A stretch of DNA of 64,000 nt, taken from the NCBI GenBank assembly GCA_006176705.1, contig QRFJ01002297.1, positions 62,001 to 126,000 on the forward strand, written 5' to 3'. Under the pieces are notes generated by a model that had not been told where the DNA came from, did not search any database, and was given only the letters and a program-made list of their open reading frames with translations. Source of the stretch: Cocos nucifera (Eukaryota; Streptophyta; Magnoliopsida; Arecales; Arecaceae). The stretch's first letter is position 1, and each line of letters begins with the position of its first letter. Position numbers and translations under genes: made by a program. This document shows positions 31,736-42,359 of this stretch, piece after piece.

Positions 31736-33833
31736 AAAAGAGATTCAATCATTAAAAATAGATAAAGCCCAAATAGAAGAAAATATGAAGGAAATACAAA
31801 GCAATCTAAATGAATCAAATGAAAAGATTTTATCCTTACAAGATGAAGTGATAAGATTAAGATCTATAGTAGATAGATACATGCTAAGTTCTAAAAATTT
31901 GTAAATTATAATTGAAAATTAAAAATTGGCCTTTGATAAAACTGGTATAGGGTATAATCCATCAAGAAACCAAAAATTCTTTAAGAATTAATATCCAAAA
32001 TCTCAAAATTATGGTAAAAATATTACATGTTATAAATGTAACAAATTTGGACACAAGTTTATTGAATACAAAACTTTTAATTCAAGCAAATTAAAAGTAA
32101 AACAAGTTTGGGTTCTAAAAGGAACCATTTGGGCTAACCCCAAAGAACCCAAGTTAGCTTGGGTACCTAAGTTTGCTTGATTACTTATGTAGGTATGCTT
32201 GGCATTCGTAAGAACTAAAAAGAGGTGGTACCTTAATAGCGGATGCTCGAGGCACATGACGGAAGATAAATCATAATTTATCTCTTTTGAAACTAAAGAT
32301 GGAGGTGTTGTAACATTTGGAGACAACGGTAAAGAAAAAATCATTGATCTTGGTAATATCTTGATAACACCCTCTACTATCATAGAAGATGTCTTATATG
32401 TTGAAGGACTAATAAATAACTTACTTAATATAAGTCAACTTTATGATAAGAACTTTAATGTTTCATTCAAATCATCTCATTATATTGTAACTAGCTCTAT
32501 AGATGAAAGTATTAAATTTATAGGAAAGAGACATGAAAATATTTACATTGTTGATCTTGATGAACTTAAAAATGAGAATATTGATTATCTTGTTGCTATA
32601 AATGCTAAACTAAATGAATCAAGTTGGATTTGACTTGATAGATTAGGTCATGCAAGTATGGACTCTCTAGCAAGACTAATTAAACTTGATTTAGTAAAGG
32701 GATTACCTAAAATAATTTTGAGAAGGATAAAATTTGCCAAGCATGCCAACTTGATAAACAAACAAAATCTTTTCTTAAATCCAAAAATATTTTTTCAACC
32801 ACTAGGCCTCTAGAATTACTCCATATGAATTTGTTTGGATTTATTTCGACTACTAGTCTTGGAAGAAAAAGATATGGCTTTATAGTAATAGATGATTTTT
32901 CAAGATATACATGAGTTTTATTTTTATCACGTAAAGATGATGCTTTTGATATGTTTGTTGATCTATTTAAGAAAATAATAAAAAAAAGAATGGAATATTT
33001 TATATATAAGAAGTGATCATGGCACGAAATTTAAAAATTAAAAATTTTAAAATTTTTATTCTAAAAATAGAATCAATCATAACTTTTCAGCACCTGGGAC
33101 ATTCCAACAAAATAAGATGATAGAAAGAAGGAATAGGACATTGATTGAAATAACATGAACCATGCTTTATGAAAGCAACTTTCCAAAAAATTTTTGGACG
33201 AAAGCTATTAACACCGCATGCTATGTGCTAAATAGAGCTCTAATTAGACCAATCTTAAAGAAAACTCCATATGAACTCTATAAAGAAAAGAAATCAAATA
33301 TTTCTTATTTTAAAATCTTTGGATGTAGATGTTTTATTTTTATAAATGATAAACTAAGCTTGAAAAGTTTGATGCAAAATCAGATGAAGGAATTTTCCTA
33401 GGATATTCATCACATAGTAGAGCATATTGAGTATTTAATAAAAGAACATTGATTGTAGAAGAATCTGTACATATAATTTTTTATGAAACTAACTCTCTTA
33501 AAATAAGAGAAGAAGAGCTTGATGTGAATGAAGAAATTTTAGAAAATAAAATGAAAGATATATCACTTGAAGATATTCCCTCTCAAGAAAAAAAAAGATA
33601 AAGAGCAAGAGGTTGAAGAAATAATGCCACTTTTCCAAGATAATCAAGGTACATCCAACTTACCAAAGGAATGGAGGTATGATCATAATCATTCTAAGGA
33701 ATTAATAATAGGTGATCCATCTCAAGAAGTTAAAACTAGATCATCTTTTAGAGAAGCTATGAATCATATTGCATTTGTATTCCATCTAGAACCTAAAAAT
33801 ATAATTGAAGCTGAAAAAGATCCAAATTAGATA
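31736..33833 (+). pseudogene. Copia pol, first part: gag tail, protease, integrase, RT start (element E)
   Basis: A second zinc knuckle (CYKCNKFGHKFIE, near 32029) and the linker KEPKLAWVPK precede the protease motif YLNSGCSRHMT. The catalytic Asp of D-S-G is Asn here (AAT, 32235-32237). Then LYVEGLINNLLNISQLYDKN, the pre-integrase LDRLGHASM, and the integrase core (LGRKRYGFIVIDDFSRYT, SDHGT, FQQNKMIERRNRTLIE), NFWTKAINTACYVLNR, and IFGCRCF. RT begins with SFREAMNHIAFV and EAEKDPN, where element F inserted at 33834. Several stops and shifts. Integrase acidic residues appear kept. Confidence 0.85.
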
Positions 33834-34698
33834 TGTCAGTGCAGAATTTGGTGGATGCCAGATTAAGCTGGAGTTGAGGAAGACGAGGTCGCCATCGGAG
33901 ACCTGCAAAATTAAGTCCCATCCGGAGTTGATGGTGGTAGCTCCGATAGGATCCTCCGATGATCAAGTCAGCTCTTCTGACCAACAGAAATGGAGTGCTC
34001 AGGAAAGAGTTCGATAGAGTTTTAGAAAAAGAGAGCTTAGAAAAAATATATCTGGAGGATCTCTTTTCATAGATGGAGATTATTGTAACTATCCGGTAGT
34101 GGGGTTGCCTATAGCAAACTAATAAATGATAGTTGTAACCGTCCTCATAAATATCAATCTTAATCATCCTCATAAATGATAATCATAACTATCCTGATAA
34201 ATGATAATTATAATAGTTCAATAGTGGGATCGCTTGTAGGAATCCGTTTGAAGGAAAAGTTCGGAAGGAGTTCGGCTCCTGTAGGAATCTGATTGGAGGA
34301 GAAATCCGAAAGAAGTTTGGCTCCTAGAGAAATTCGACTGCTGGAGGAGTTCGGAAGGAGTTCGACTCTTGGAGAAATTCGACTGCTGAAGAAGTTCGAC
34401 TCCTAGAGAAATCTGACTGCTAGAGGAGTTCGACTCCTGTAGAATTTCGACTGCTAGAGGAGTTTAGAAGGAGTTCAACTCCTAAAAAAAATTATCTGAA
34501 GGAGGGACCTAGGAGGAGTTCGACCATTAGAGAAGTTCTATTGTTGGAAAAGTTCGATTGGAGCTCGATCCCTGAAGGAGTTCGATTGGGTTCGACCGCT
34601 GGAGAGAGAATTTTCAATTGAAGCTCTTTTGTGATTATCGATTGCATTAGGCTAAGCATCAGACTAGACTTTGATGGAAGTGGGGTTTATCCCCAACA
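33834..34698 (-). repeat. LTR of element F (Tat gypsy family of B)
   Basis: On the minus strand it starts TGTTGGGGATAAACC after a polypurine tract and ends ..CTGCACTGACA. It matches the 3' LTR of B. Its middle (34230-34600) is made of irregular repeats of a GGAGTTCGACT-like motif, about 20-30 bases apart, which B's LTR shows only as a few CTCCTTTCGAACTTCTCC-like copies near 13970-14060. Confidence 0.75.
34230..34600 (-). repeat. Short irregular repeats within LTR of F
   Basis: About a dozen copies of a GGAGAAATTCGACTGCTGGA-like unit, variably spaced. Probably LTR satellite expansion. Length variation here explains why F's LTR is about 110 bases longer than B's. Confidence 0.65.
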
Positions 34699-35219
34699 AT
34701 AGTCTCCCCACTCTCGGTTCGAAACTCGAAAGAAGGGAGTACAAAAAGGATGACTATCGAAGTCCTCTTCAGGGCTCTGCTCCAGTTCAAGTTAAAGCTT
34801 GGGGGATATCTTATCTCCAAGCAAGGTTGATGTCGAAGTTGAGGCTCGGGCATAATAGGGTCATTGTTGGAGCCTCTCCTCTCACCTCATCTAAAATGAA
34901 TGAGACCATTGACTTTGCTCATGTTAGGATGAAGTTTTCCTCCTATTCTTAACGGTCTGTGAGGGCACATAAGGGCCATTGTCAGGGCCTCTTCTTCCAT
35001 CTCATCTAAAATGAACAAGGTCTTCGACTTTGCTCGTGTTAGGATAAGGTTCTCCTCATGTTCCTAATAGATTGTGGGGGCACATAAGGGCCACTGTTAG
35101 GGCCTCTCCCCCATCTCGTCTAAATGACGAGCCTTCACTTTGCTCGATAGAGAATCTCCTTTCAAGGGCTAGGGCACATAAGGGCTAATTGTCATCCTCT
35201 TTCCTACGGCAGGGAAATG
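34699..35219 (-). other. Internal part of element F with 116-bp type repeats
   Basis: A polypurine tract (minus strand, 34699-34716), a gene-free stretch, then units of the B-type array: GTTAGGAT landmarks at 34923 and 35038, spacing 115. The third unit is cut off at 35219 by element G. Confidence 0.65.
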
Positions 35220-37504
35220 TGTTAGATATATGTGCCCTAGAAGCCAGAATTGGCTGACACTTGTAATACACTTCTAGGGGCAAAATTATAATTTTGACTA
35301 TAATCAATAAAATGGGTTATTTTCTATCACATATGTGTATTTAGTGTCTGTGATACATCCTTTGAGTTAATGGTAATGATAATTCATATTTTCAAGAGTT
35401 GAAAATTTAAGACATGAATAATCATTATTAACTCATAAAATGCTCCCGACCATAGGATCATCACGAGGATGGTGATTGATCCGGAAGGTTGGTGTACAAT
35501 CGCTTCTCTTTAGTAGATGAGTCTTGAGTCTACGGTGTGGAGACACCGGAGCGAGAGTACAGGTACTCGTTAGAGAACGAGGGCACTGAGCGTGACCACC
35601 TCGAGTAGTCATTAGGAAGTCTACCTTCTCGTCAATGACTGACTCGATGCTGCAGTAGTGTGTCTGGTTCTTTGACCTGAGATGCATCGGCAGTTCACCT
35701 TGAGGGTGTTATAGTTTGACTACACCATTACTCGGTCTCCTAGCCATATGGAACCCTGAGGTGTATGTTGGCTATAGCATGTTCATTGTAGGAACTGGAT
35801 TGCATCAAGATGGAATCTATCTACCTCGGTGGTAGAGGAGCAGCCCTATGATGATCATGAGAATCAAGTCCAGAAGCCCATGGCCATGGCAGAGTGAAAT
35901 AATAGAAAGAGTTTCTATTTAGATTTTCACATTGGACTCGAATCGAATGATTACATCATATGACAGAGACTAGGGTTTGACGAGTTCACCTTAACCCTAA
36001 TCTGATCGGGGCTCAAGATAGAAGAACTTAATCACACAGGTAGCTGCACCAAGAGGTTCGCATTCAGCTCTGATGGGTTGCCACCATATACTGCTAGGTG
36101 TCACTGGTGGATTTTGGGAGCAATTAGAATGATTTAGATGATCGATCATTCTAGCTGTTCGAATCAGAAGAGTTCTGATCCATCGAAAGGAGTTTCGATG
36201 ATGTCGATGATAGAGATCATGACATATCCCATTACCATACAGAACTGAACCTAACTGGGTCACACAAACAAGGGTTTGAATCTGGTGATCATCAATTGAA
36301 CTGATCTAGTTCAATTGATCTGAATGAGATTCAATTAGGTTCAAGGAAATCGTGCTAGCACTCGATTGAACCTAACGTTCTTCTTTTACTATCATAAATA
36401 AGTTGTCCTGACTGAGCCAAAGGAGTTTGTGCTCAATCAGAGGCCTTCATATGGTCTGACTGGAGGTTGTCCAAGTCAGAAAAGGTTGTCTTATTTTGTA
36501 AGACATTACCTGCCATTTTTGGTCACCTGCCATTTCTTGTTCTTTGACTTTGGTCAAAAGTCTACCTTTGACTGGTCAAACGTTGACCATTGACACTTTG
36601 ACTTTTGACCACATGTCATGCACCTATTGGAGAGCTGGTGGGGGCCTGTCCCCCTGCCAGAACCTGGCAAGGAGGAGGGCGCACGCCAACCCTTGGCGTG
36701 CCCAAGTTGGAGGCGCCTAGGAGTCCTTGTTGGACAAGGACTCCATCTCCTTTTTGGATTCCAATTAGAGTTCTCCTAAGAACCAAGTTTGACTGGTCTT
36801 AGGCGCCCTCTAAGGAGGAATCCAGGGGACTCTATTCCCACCAATCAGATTTAGATCTGATTTCACAAAGGGTTGTGATTGGTTGGGAAGAAGAGGAGTT
36901 GGATCACAGCTTAGTCTATAAATAAGACCCTGCGCCCAACTCAAGATTCTGAAATCAAGAAGAAAATTCCCCATGCCCCAAGGCTGCCTCTCCCCTCCTT
37001 CCTCCATGCCAAAAACTTCTTCTCCCTCTGCTCTCCACGTCCAAAAGGAGTTTTGGGTTCTTGGTTGGTGCGATTCCAGATCAAGAGAAAGGCGATCAAA
37101 AGCAAGAAGGCTGCGCTGCTGCAAAGGACGACTGCTGATCTTCAAAAGGAGTTTTGAAGATCCTCCAGATCAGATCCAGATCTAATTTTTGGAGGATGTG
37201 ATAGAGAAGAAGAGGATCTCCAGATCCAACCCTGAGTGGATACCGGTAGAGGCCAGGCGCTTGCGTGGCTAGATCCAGAACCTTCCGCTGCAATCAGGAT
37301 CATCTACAGGGTAATAGGATTACCCAAATCAGGTAAATTAAATTTGATTTAATTTATCTTATTTTATTTTATTTATTAAAATAATAAGAATTAGATCTAA
37401 AATATCAAGATCTGATTAGATCAAAGAAAAAATTTTTGAAATATATCTCTTGATCTGATCAGATCTGAACGAACCTGGACCGGAAAAATCAGGATTTTCC
37501 TTCA
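35220..37504 (+). repeat. 5' LTR of element G
   Basis: A 2285-bp LTR from TGTTAGATATATGTGCC to ..TTTTCCTTCA. It aligns with both LTRs of D over most of its length but diverges in the middle (about 36480-36850), where D has repeated GACTTGTCC-type text. A hairpin-forming segment lies at 35455-35482. TATA box at 36916. Confidence 0.85.
36916..36926 (+). promoter_or_regulatory. TATA box in LTR of element G
   Basis: CTATAAATAAG followed by ACCCTGCGC, in the same place as in both LTRs of D. Confidence 0.7.
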
Positions 37505-37506
37505 AC

Positions 37507-37519
37507 TGGTATCAGAGCC
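37507..37519 (+). other. Primer-binding site of element G
   Basis: TGGTATCAGAGCC, an exact match to the initiator-Met tRNA complement, two bases after the LTR. Confidence 0.9.
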
Positions 37520-39374
37520 ATGGTTCTAAATTATTTAGATCTGATTTTAAATTTTATTTTAATTAAAAAATAAGTGATTTTAGATGTCACATGAGATGTG
37601 ATCAGATCTGAAATCAGAAAAAATTAAAATTAAATGATTTGGATCTAAGATTAGAAAATATGCATGACTAGTTCTAAAATAGAATAGTTCTATAGAATAG
37701 TTCTTGCATGTTTTGATTTAATTTGATTAAATCATATTTTAGATCTATTTATTTACTATTTTTTGATATTATAAGTGTTATAATAACATCTAAAAAATAG
37801 CAAATAAAAATTATTTAATTTTAAATATCATATGAGATATGATTGATGCATGTCTAGACTAGTTGTAGAATAGTTCTACATAATTGTCTAGATTAGAATT
37901 TATTTTGATTAGATCAATTTAAATCTAATTTTTTAGATTATTATGAGATAATTTAGATCTGAAAATATGCATGATTTGATACATGAGATGTATGCAAAAT
38001 ATGCCATGATTAGATCTAATTTGTATATGAGATATATGATATAGATCTAAAACTGTTTTGTAGTATTACATGTTCCTGATTAAGGCGTTCCTCTTGGCCG
38101 TCCGGTCATAAGAACGAAGAAGGGTTTAAAGGCCCTCTCTTCCCATTCGATGGGGTGTTCTTATGATGTGTAGGGGTGCTGCGTGTTCGTCCTTAATCAG
38201 AAACCCAAAACTTACTTTCTGCAAAACCCTAGATCCTGAAACCCTAGGATTTATTGTGCATATTTTGTTTATGAACCCTACTTAATTAAGAATTAAGTTT
38301 ATGGAATATTAATTAGGTCTAAAATTGAGAATTTTCAGATCTAAGACATATTCATAATACTGGGTTCGGGCTTGGGTAGCTCAATTAGGTCTAAGCGGTT
38401 GATCAAACCGAATCAAGAGTTGGTTAGATGGGATCAACAATGCTTAAATTGACCAGCCTAATAGGATTAAGTCTGGGTCAAGATCGAGTCACGATCAAGC
38501 AAGACCTAATTAGGCTCAGAGGTTAGAGTCTGGATTGTAGGCTAACCCAATTGGTTCTGACTCAACAATTTGGTGTCTAAGGTAAGTTTGGCACATACGA
38601 CCGACTGGTTTTTAATTGGAAGCTACTCGACCTGAATGCGTTCTTGTACGAGTTAATGGCATATTCCTTCCACCGGTCTCACTTACCTGGCCATATCTGT
38701 TGACACAGTTCTGATCTGAGGTGGTCAATAATCCGAGCTAACCCATGCCACTAGGTTAGTCATAATTGTTATGACTAATGCCAAGTCTAGTTTAATGAGA
38801 CCTGAATCAATTCTCCCTAAGAAAAGATTAAGTCTGAGGTCTTCCACCATTGTAGATGTGCGGGCCCTTCCCGGGGTTGATTGTTCTCGGCTGGATACAG
38901 TGGCTCAGTTGCACCGGAAAAGATGCAACCATGTCTATTAGGCATTGGATGCTATGGGCTGGAGGATGAGTTGGGCTCAATATTTGGATACGGTGAGAGA
39001 CTCAATTAGGAACCCAGTCTATGCAAATGGTGGGTCTGACTTAACTAAGGAGTGGATCAATATTCGGATACGGTGAGATTCATGAATTAGAGACCAAGTT
39101 TGGGTGCACCATGATTAGAGAATCATTGAACAAGAGTTGTTCACTCATTGGCTAACCCATCACCAATAACTGTTAGGTGAGGTGATGAGTCAGTTGGTGA
39201 GACCGCACCACCCACTAGAAATCATTAATCATGGAGATTTTTGCATCTCTACAGAGGGAGTGTAGGGATCCGAGAAAATAGTGGGAGCTAATTTGTTTAA
39301 AAATAAAATTTCCCTAAACAAATTGGTCAAGTCAATAATTACAGTATCTAACTAGAATCTTTGACTCTCTACAG
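37520..39374 (+). other. Untranslated leader of element G with predicted intron
   Basis: No ORF of note in 1.86 kb. A consensus donor AAG|GTAAGT lies at 38579-38587 and a pyrimidine-rich acceptor ending CTACAG at 39374, four bases before the gag ATG. The predicted intron, 38582-39374, is 793 bp. The same two signals occur at matching places in element D. Splicing would remove upstream ATGs of the second half of the leader. Confidence 0.6.
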
Positions 39375-39378
39375 GAAA

Positions 39379-40112
39379 ATGTCTGCGTCCAACCCATTGG
39401 CACGTATCCTGGACACACATAGACTGACTGGACCCAATTATAAAGATTGGCTAGGAACTACAAAATTATTTTGGGTTCCGAGAAGTTAACCCATGTTTTG
39501 GACCAGGACCCTCCCACCTTACCAGCCCGTCCATCCACTGAACAGAGAGCGTCTCTGGAAAAATGGATTAGACGAAGATAATAAGGCCAGATATTACATG
39601 TTGGGCTCGATGTCTGATGAGCTCCAGCGCCAACATGAAGATATCGGGACTGCTCGCCAAATGTTGGCTCACCTGCAGGAGATGTTTGGTGAACAGAGTC
39701 GCGCAGCCAAATATCAAGTCACGAAATGACTTTTTAAGGCTAAGATGCGTGATGGGCAGTCAGTCCAAGATCACTGTCTGACATGATGATCAAGGACATG
39801 GAAGAGCTTGAGAAGCTCGGTGTGAAGTTGGACTTGGATCTGCAGAATGATATTATTCTGCAATCCTTGACTGATGCATATGGGCAATTCATCATGAATT
39901 ACCACATGCATAAACTTCAAAATTCCTTGGCCGAATTAATGAATATGCTGGTTACCGCTGAGCTTTCTATGAAAGGTTCTAAAGGCTCAGTTCTTGCTAG
40001 AAGAGTCAAGAAAAAGAAGTAGAAAAAAAAAAAAAAAAAGGTTTTCGAAAAAGGAAAAGCAAAAAACCCAAAAGAAGAAGTCTTACCACTAAGAAGGAAG
40101 GTCCTTCTGGAC
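39379..40112 (+). pseudogene. Copia gag (element G), 3'-truncated
   Basis: ATG at 39379 opens MSASNPLARILDTHRLTGPN, a known copia gag N terminus. A one-base loss near 39450 and a one-base gain near 39570 shift the frame. It then reads DEDNKARYYMLGSMSDELQR, GTARQMLAHLQEMFGEQS, KDMEELEKLGV, LQNDIILQSLTD and ELMNMLVTAELSMKGSKGS, followed by a Lys-rich tail with a run of 17 A at 40023-40039. The zinc knuckle and pol are missing. Stops include a TGA for Arg after YQVTK. Usual gag length would be about 300 residues plus. Confidence 0.85.
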
Positions 40113-40114
40113 TT

Positions 40115-40415
40115 ATGCTCGTTAGGTGAGGTTCTAACCTCTATTCCTAATAGGCTTGGGTGCACTAGGGCTCTTTGCTCAGGGCCTCTCCCATCTGCAT
40201 CTATGAGGGATGGAGGTCTTGATTTAGCAGGATCGGTTGAGGGATGGAGATTCCTTCCTATTCGGTACCATGGCCACTATTGAGTTGCTTCAGTCTCTGG
40301 TTTCAGACTTAGTTTTTCGATTAAAGACTGTTATTATGATTGCATTAGGCTAAGCATTCATGTCTGAAGCTTAGACAGAATTTGATTTCTGATTTATGCC
40401 ACAATAAGGTTATTG
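40115..40415 (-). other. Right-hand part of element F
   Basis: Begins with a 116-bp type repeat unit (CTCGTTAGG.. at 40118 to about 40210), then unassigned sequence, then a 60-80 base match to the first part of the F LTR around 40335-40410. Border with E lies between 40412 and 40428. Confidence 0.5.
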
Positions 40416-41863
40416 ATCACCTTCTTTAAGGAACCATTGTAACATTCTTTATGAAAGAAATAAAGTTGGAAATTAGATGACTAGAAATTTTCTTTAATTG
40501 GAAAATGGGTCTTTGAAATCATAGCAGGGATGTAATTGAAACAAGGCTAATTGGTTGCCAAAGTACTAAGAGGATATTTTTTGTTGACATAGCTAGACTT
40601 GAAGCTATCAGATTGCTCTTAGGATTTGCATGTTTCATGAACTTTAAACATTTTCAAATGGATGTAAAGAGTGCATTCTTAAATGGTTTAATTGAAGAAA
40701 AGTTTACGTAAAACAACCTCCAAGCTTTGAAAGTCAAGAATTATCTAATCATGTATATAAACTTAAGAAGGCACCATATGGATTAAAATAAGCACCTAGG
40801 GCTTGGTATGATAGATTGAGTAAGTTCTTATTAAATAATGATTTTAAAAAAGATAATGTTGATAAAATATTATTTATTAAAAGAAAATCAAGTGACCTAT
40901 TGATTATCCAATTATATGTTGATGATATAGTATTTGGTGCTACTAATGAAGTTTTGTGTAGAGAGTTTGCTAGTCTCATACAGGATGAGTTCGAGGTGAG
41001 CATGATGGAAGAGCTCAACTTTTTCCTCGAACTCTAAATCAAGCAATCAAAAAAGGGGATCTTCATCAACCAAAGCAAATACATCAAGAAAATGTTAAAG
41101 AAATTTGGGATGGAGAATGTCAAAGGAAGTGGCAACCCTATAAGCATAAGTTGCAAGCTTGATCAAGATCTAAAAGAAAAAGTAGTAGATCCTAAGCTAT
41201 ATTGAGGTATGATTGGATCTTTACTATATTTAACTGCAAGTAGGTTGGACATAATGTTTAGTGTATGCATGTGTGCACATTATCAATCAAATCCTAAGGA
41301 ATCACATGTATTAGCAGTTAAAAGAATCTTTAAATATCTAAAAAGCACTCAAGATGTTGGTTTATGATACTCTAAACAATCTTCATTAGATTTAATTGGT
41401 TATAGTGATTCAGATTTTGTGGGTTGTTACTTAGATAGGAAAAGTACAAGTGGAATATATCAATTTCTAGGAGTAAATTTGATCTCTTGGTTTAGCAAGA
41501 AACAAAACTCGGTAGCCTTATCTATGATGGAAGTCGAATACATTACTGCTAGGAGTTGTTGTGCTCAACTATTATAGATCAAGTAACAACTAGAAGACTA
41601 TGGCATTACTTGTAATAACATTCCTATTCATTGTGACAACACAAGTACCATAAATTTAACTAAAAATCCTAGATTACACTTAAGAACAAAGCATATAGAA
41701 CAAAGGCATCATTTTATTAGAGAGCACATTCAAAATAATGATATACTTCTTGAATATGTTCCTGCTGAAAATCAAGTTGCTGATATCTTTGCTAAACCTT
41801 TGAATGAAGAAAGATTTTGCATAATAAGAAAACAATTAGGTTTATTTGATCTAATTTGTTAAA
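40416..41863 (+). pseudogene. Copia pol, second part: RT and RNase H (element E)
   Basis: RT resumes with an EEL..W-like stretch and GKWVF near 40505, then ARLEAIRLLLGFACFMNFKH, QMDVKSAFLNGLI, YVKQPPSFE, KAPYGLK and the intact box YVDD (40915-40926). RNase H follows: GSLLYLTASRLDIMFSVCMC, SDSDFVGCYLDRKSTSG, ALSMMEVEYITA, HCDNTSTINLTKN, RTKHIEQRHHFIRE and VADIFAKPL, ending near 41861-41863. About six stops in 480 codons; the frame is otherwise nearly continuous from 40815 on. Confidence 0.85.
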
Positions 41864-42359
41864 TGCATATCTTGTGATGATTGATTTTCATATGATGAAA
41901 TGATTAATTTCATGTGATAAATTTTCTTGTATTAGTTTATTTTTATCTTATTTAGAAAAGAAAAATGAATGAGAAAATTTCTGATCTTGAAACTCAGAAT
42001 GTTCAGGTCTGTGCCAAACTGGACCATCTCAATTTTTCTCTTCTGAAAAACTTAGCCATCCCAGTACTTGGCTAACTCAGTTTTTCTTCACAAAAAACTA
42101 GGCCGGCTTAGTTGTCAGGCTTCCTATTTTTTAAACAGATAGACCGATGGTTCTTTTAACTTTCGTTTCTTAGCCATCGAGAGAGAAACCGTAGAACCCT
42201 TAAGACCATCCCCTAGAAAACCTTTTTCCATCGATTTTGAGTTGGTTTTGGAATCATGCAGCTTAAGAAACAAACCATAACCCCAAGGTTTAAGCATGTA
42301 TGTTTGGATTCGCCATTTAGAAGCGGGCACGCAGTGGAGAATAGCGATCAAAGTTCCAT
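41864..42359 (+). other. Spacer between pol and the extra ORF of element E
   Basis: Mostly non-coding. At 42018-42112 it holds three or four more copies of the quasi-palindrome found in the LTRs (starts 42050, 42066 and 42097; a weaker one at 42018). Confidence 0.55.

Larger units (their letters stand above)
35220..40114 (+). mobile_element. Element G: truncated Ty1/copia of the D family, inside element F
   Basis: A full 5' LTR, an intact primer-binding site, the leader and most of gag are present. The element then stops near 40114, with pol and the 3' LTR missing, and F sequence (the 116-bp type repeat) continues. It is the least decayed of the D-family copies for the LTR, primer site and splice-like signals, and so shows the family's layout best. 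It is the innermost element of the E-F-G nest and therefore the youngest of the three. Confidence 0.85.
33834..40415 (-). mobile_element. Element F: shrunken gypsy derivative inside pol of E, interrupted by G
   Basis: Coordinates include the insert G; F's own sequence is 33834-35219 and 40115-40415. A complete LTR (33834-34698) and polypurine tract are followed by part of the 116-bp array seen in element B; the array reappears past G at 40118-40210. Near 40335-40410 the sequence again resembles the LTR start (ATTGCATTAGGCTAAGC). So F looks like LTR, array and a partial second LTR with all genes removed, a TRIM/LARD-like product of a Tat gypsy. RT of E resumes at about 40428. The exact right border is uncertain. 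Confidence 0.6.

Noticed and set aside
33793..34173. Minus-strand ORF of 126 residues
   Set aside because: It runs across the border between E and the LTR of F, so it cannot be a conserved gene.
36605..37293. ORFs on both strands in the LTR of element G
   Set aside because: They are not maintained in the two LTRs of D and overlap the TATA box and transcribed leader; no domain seen.
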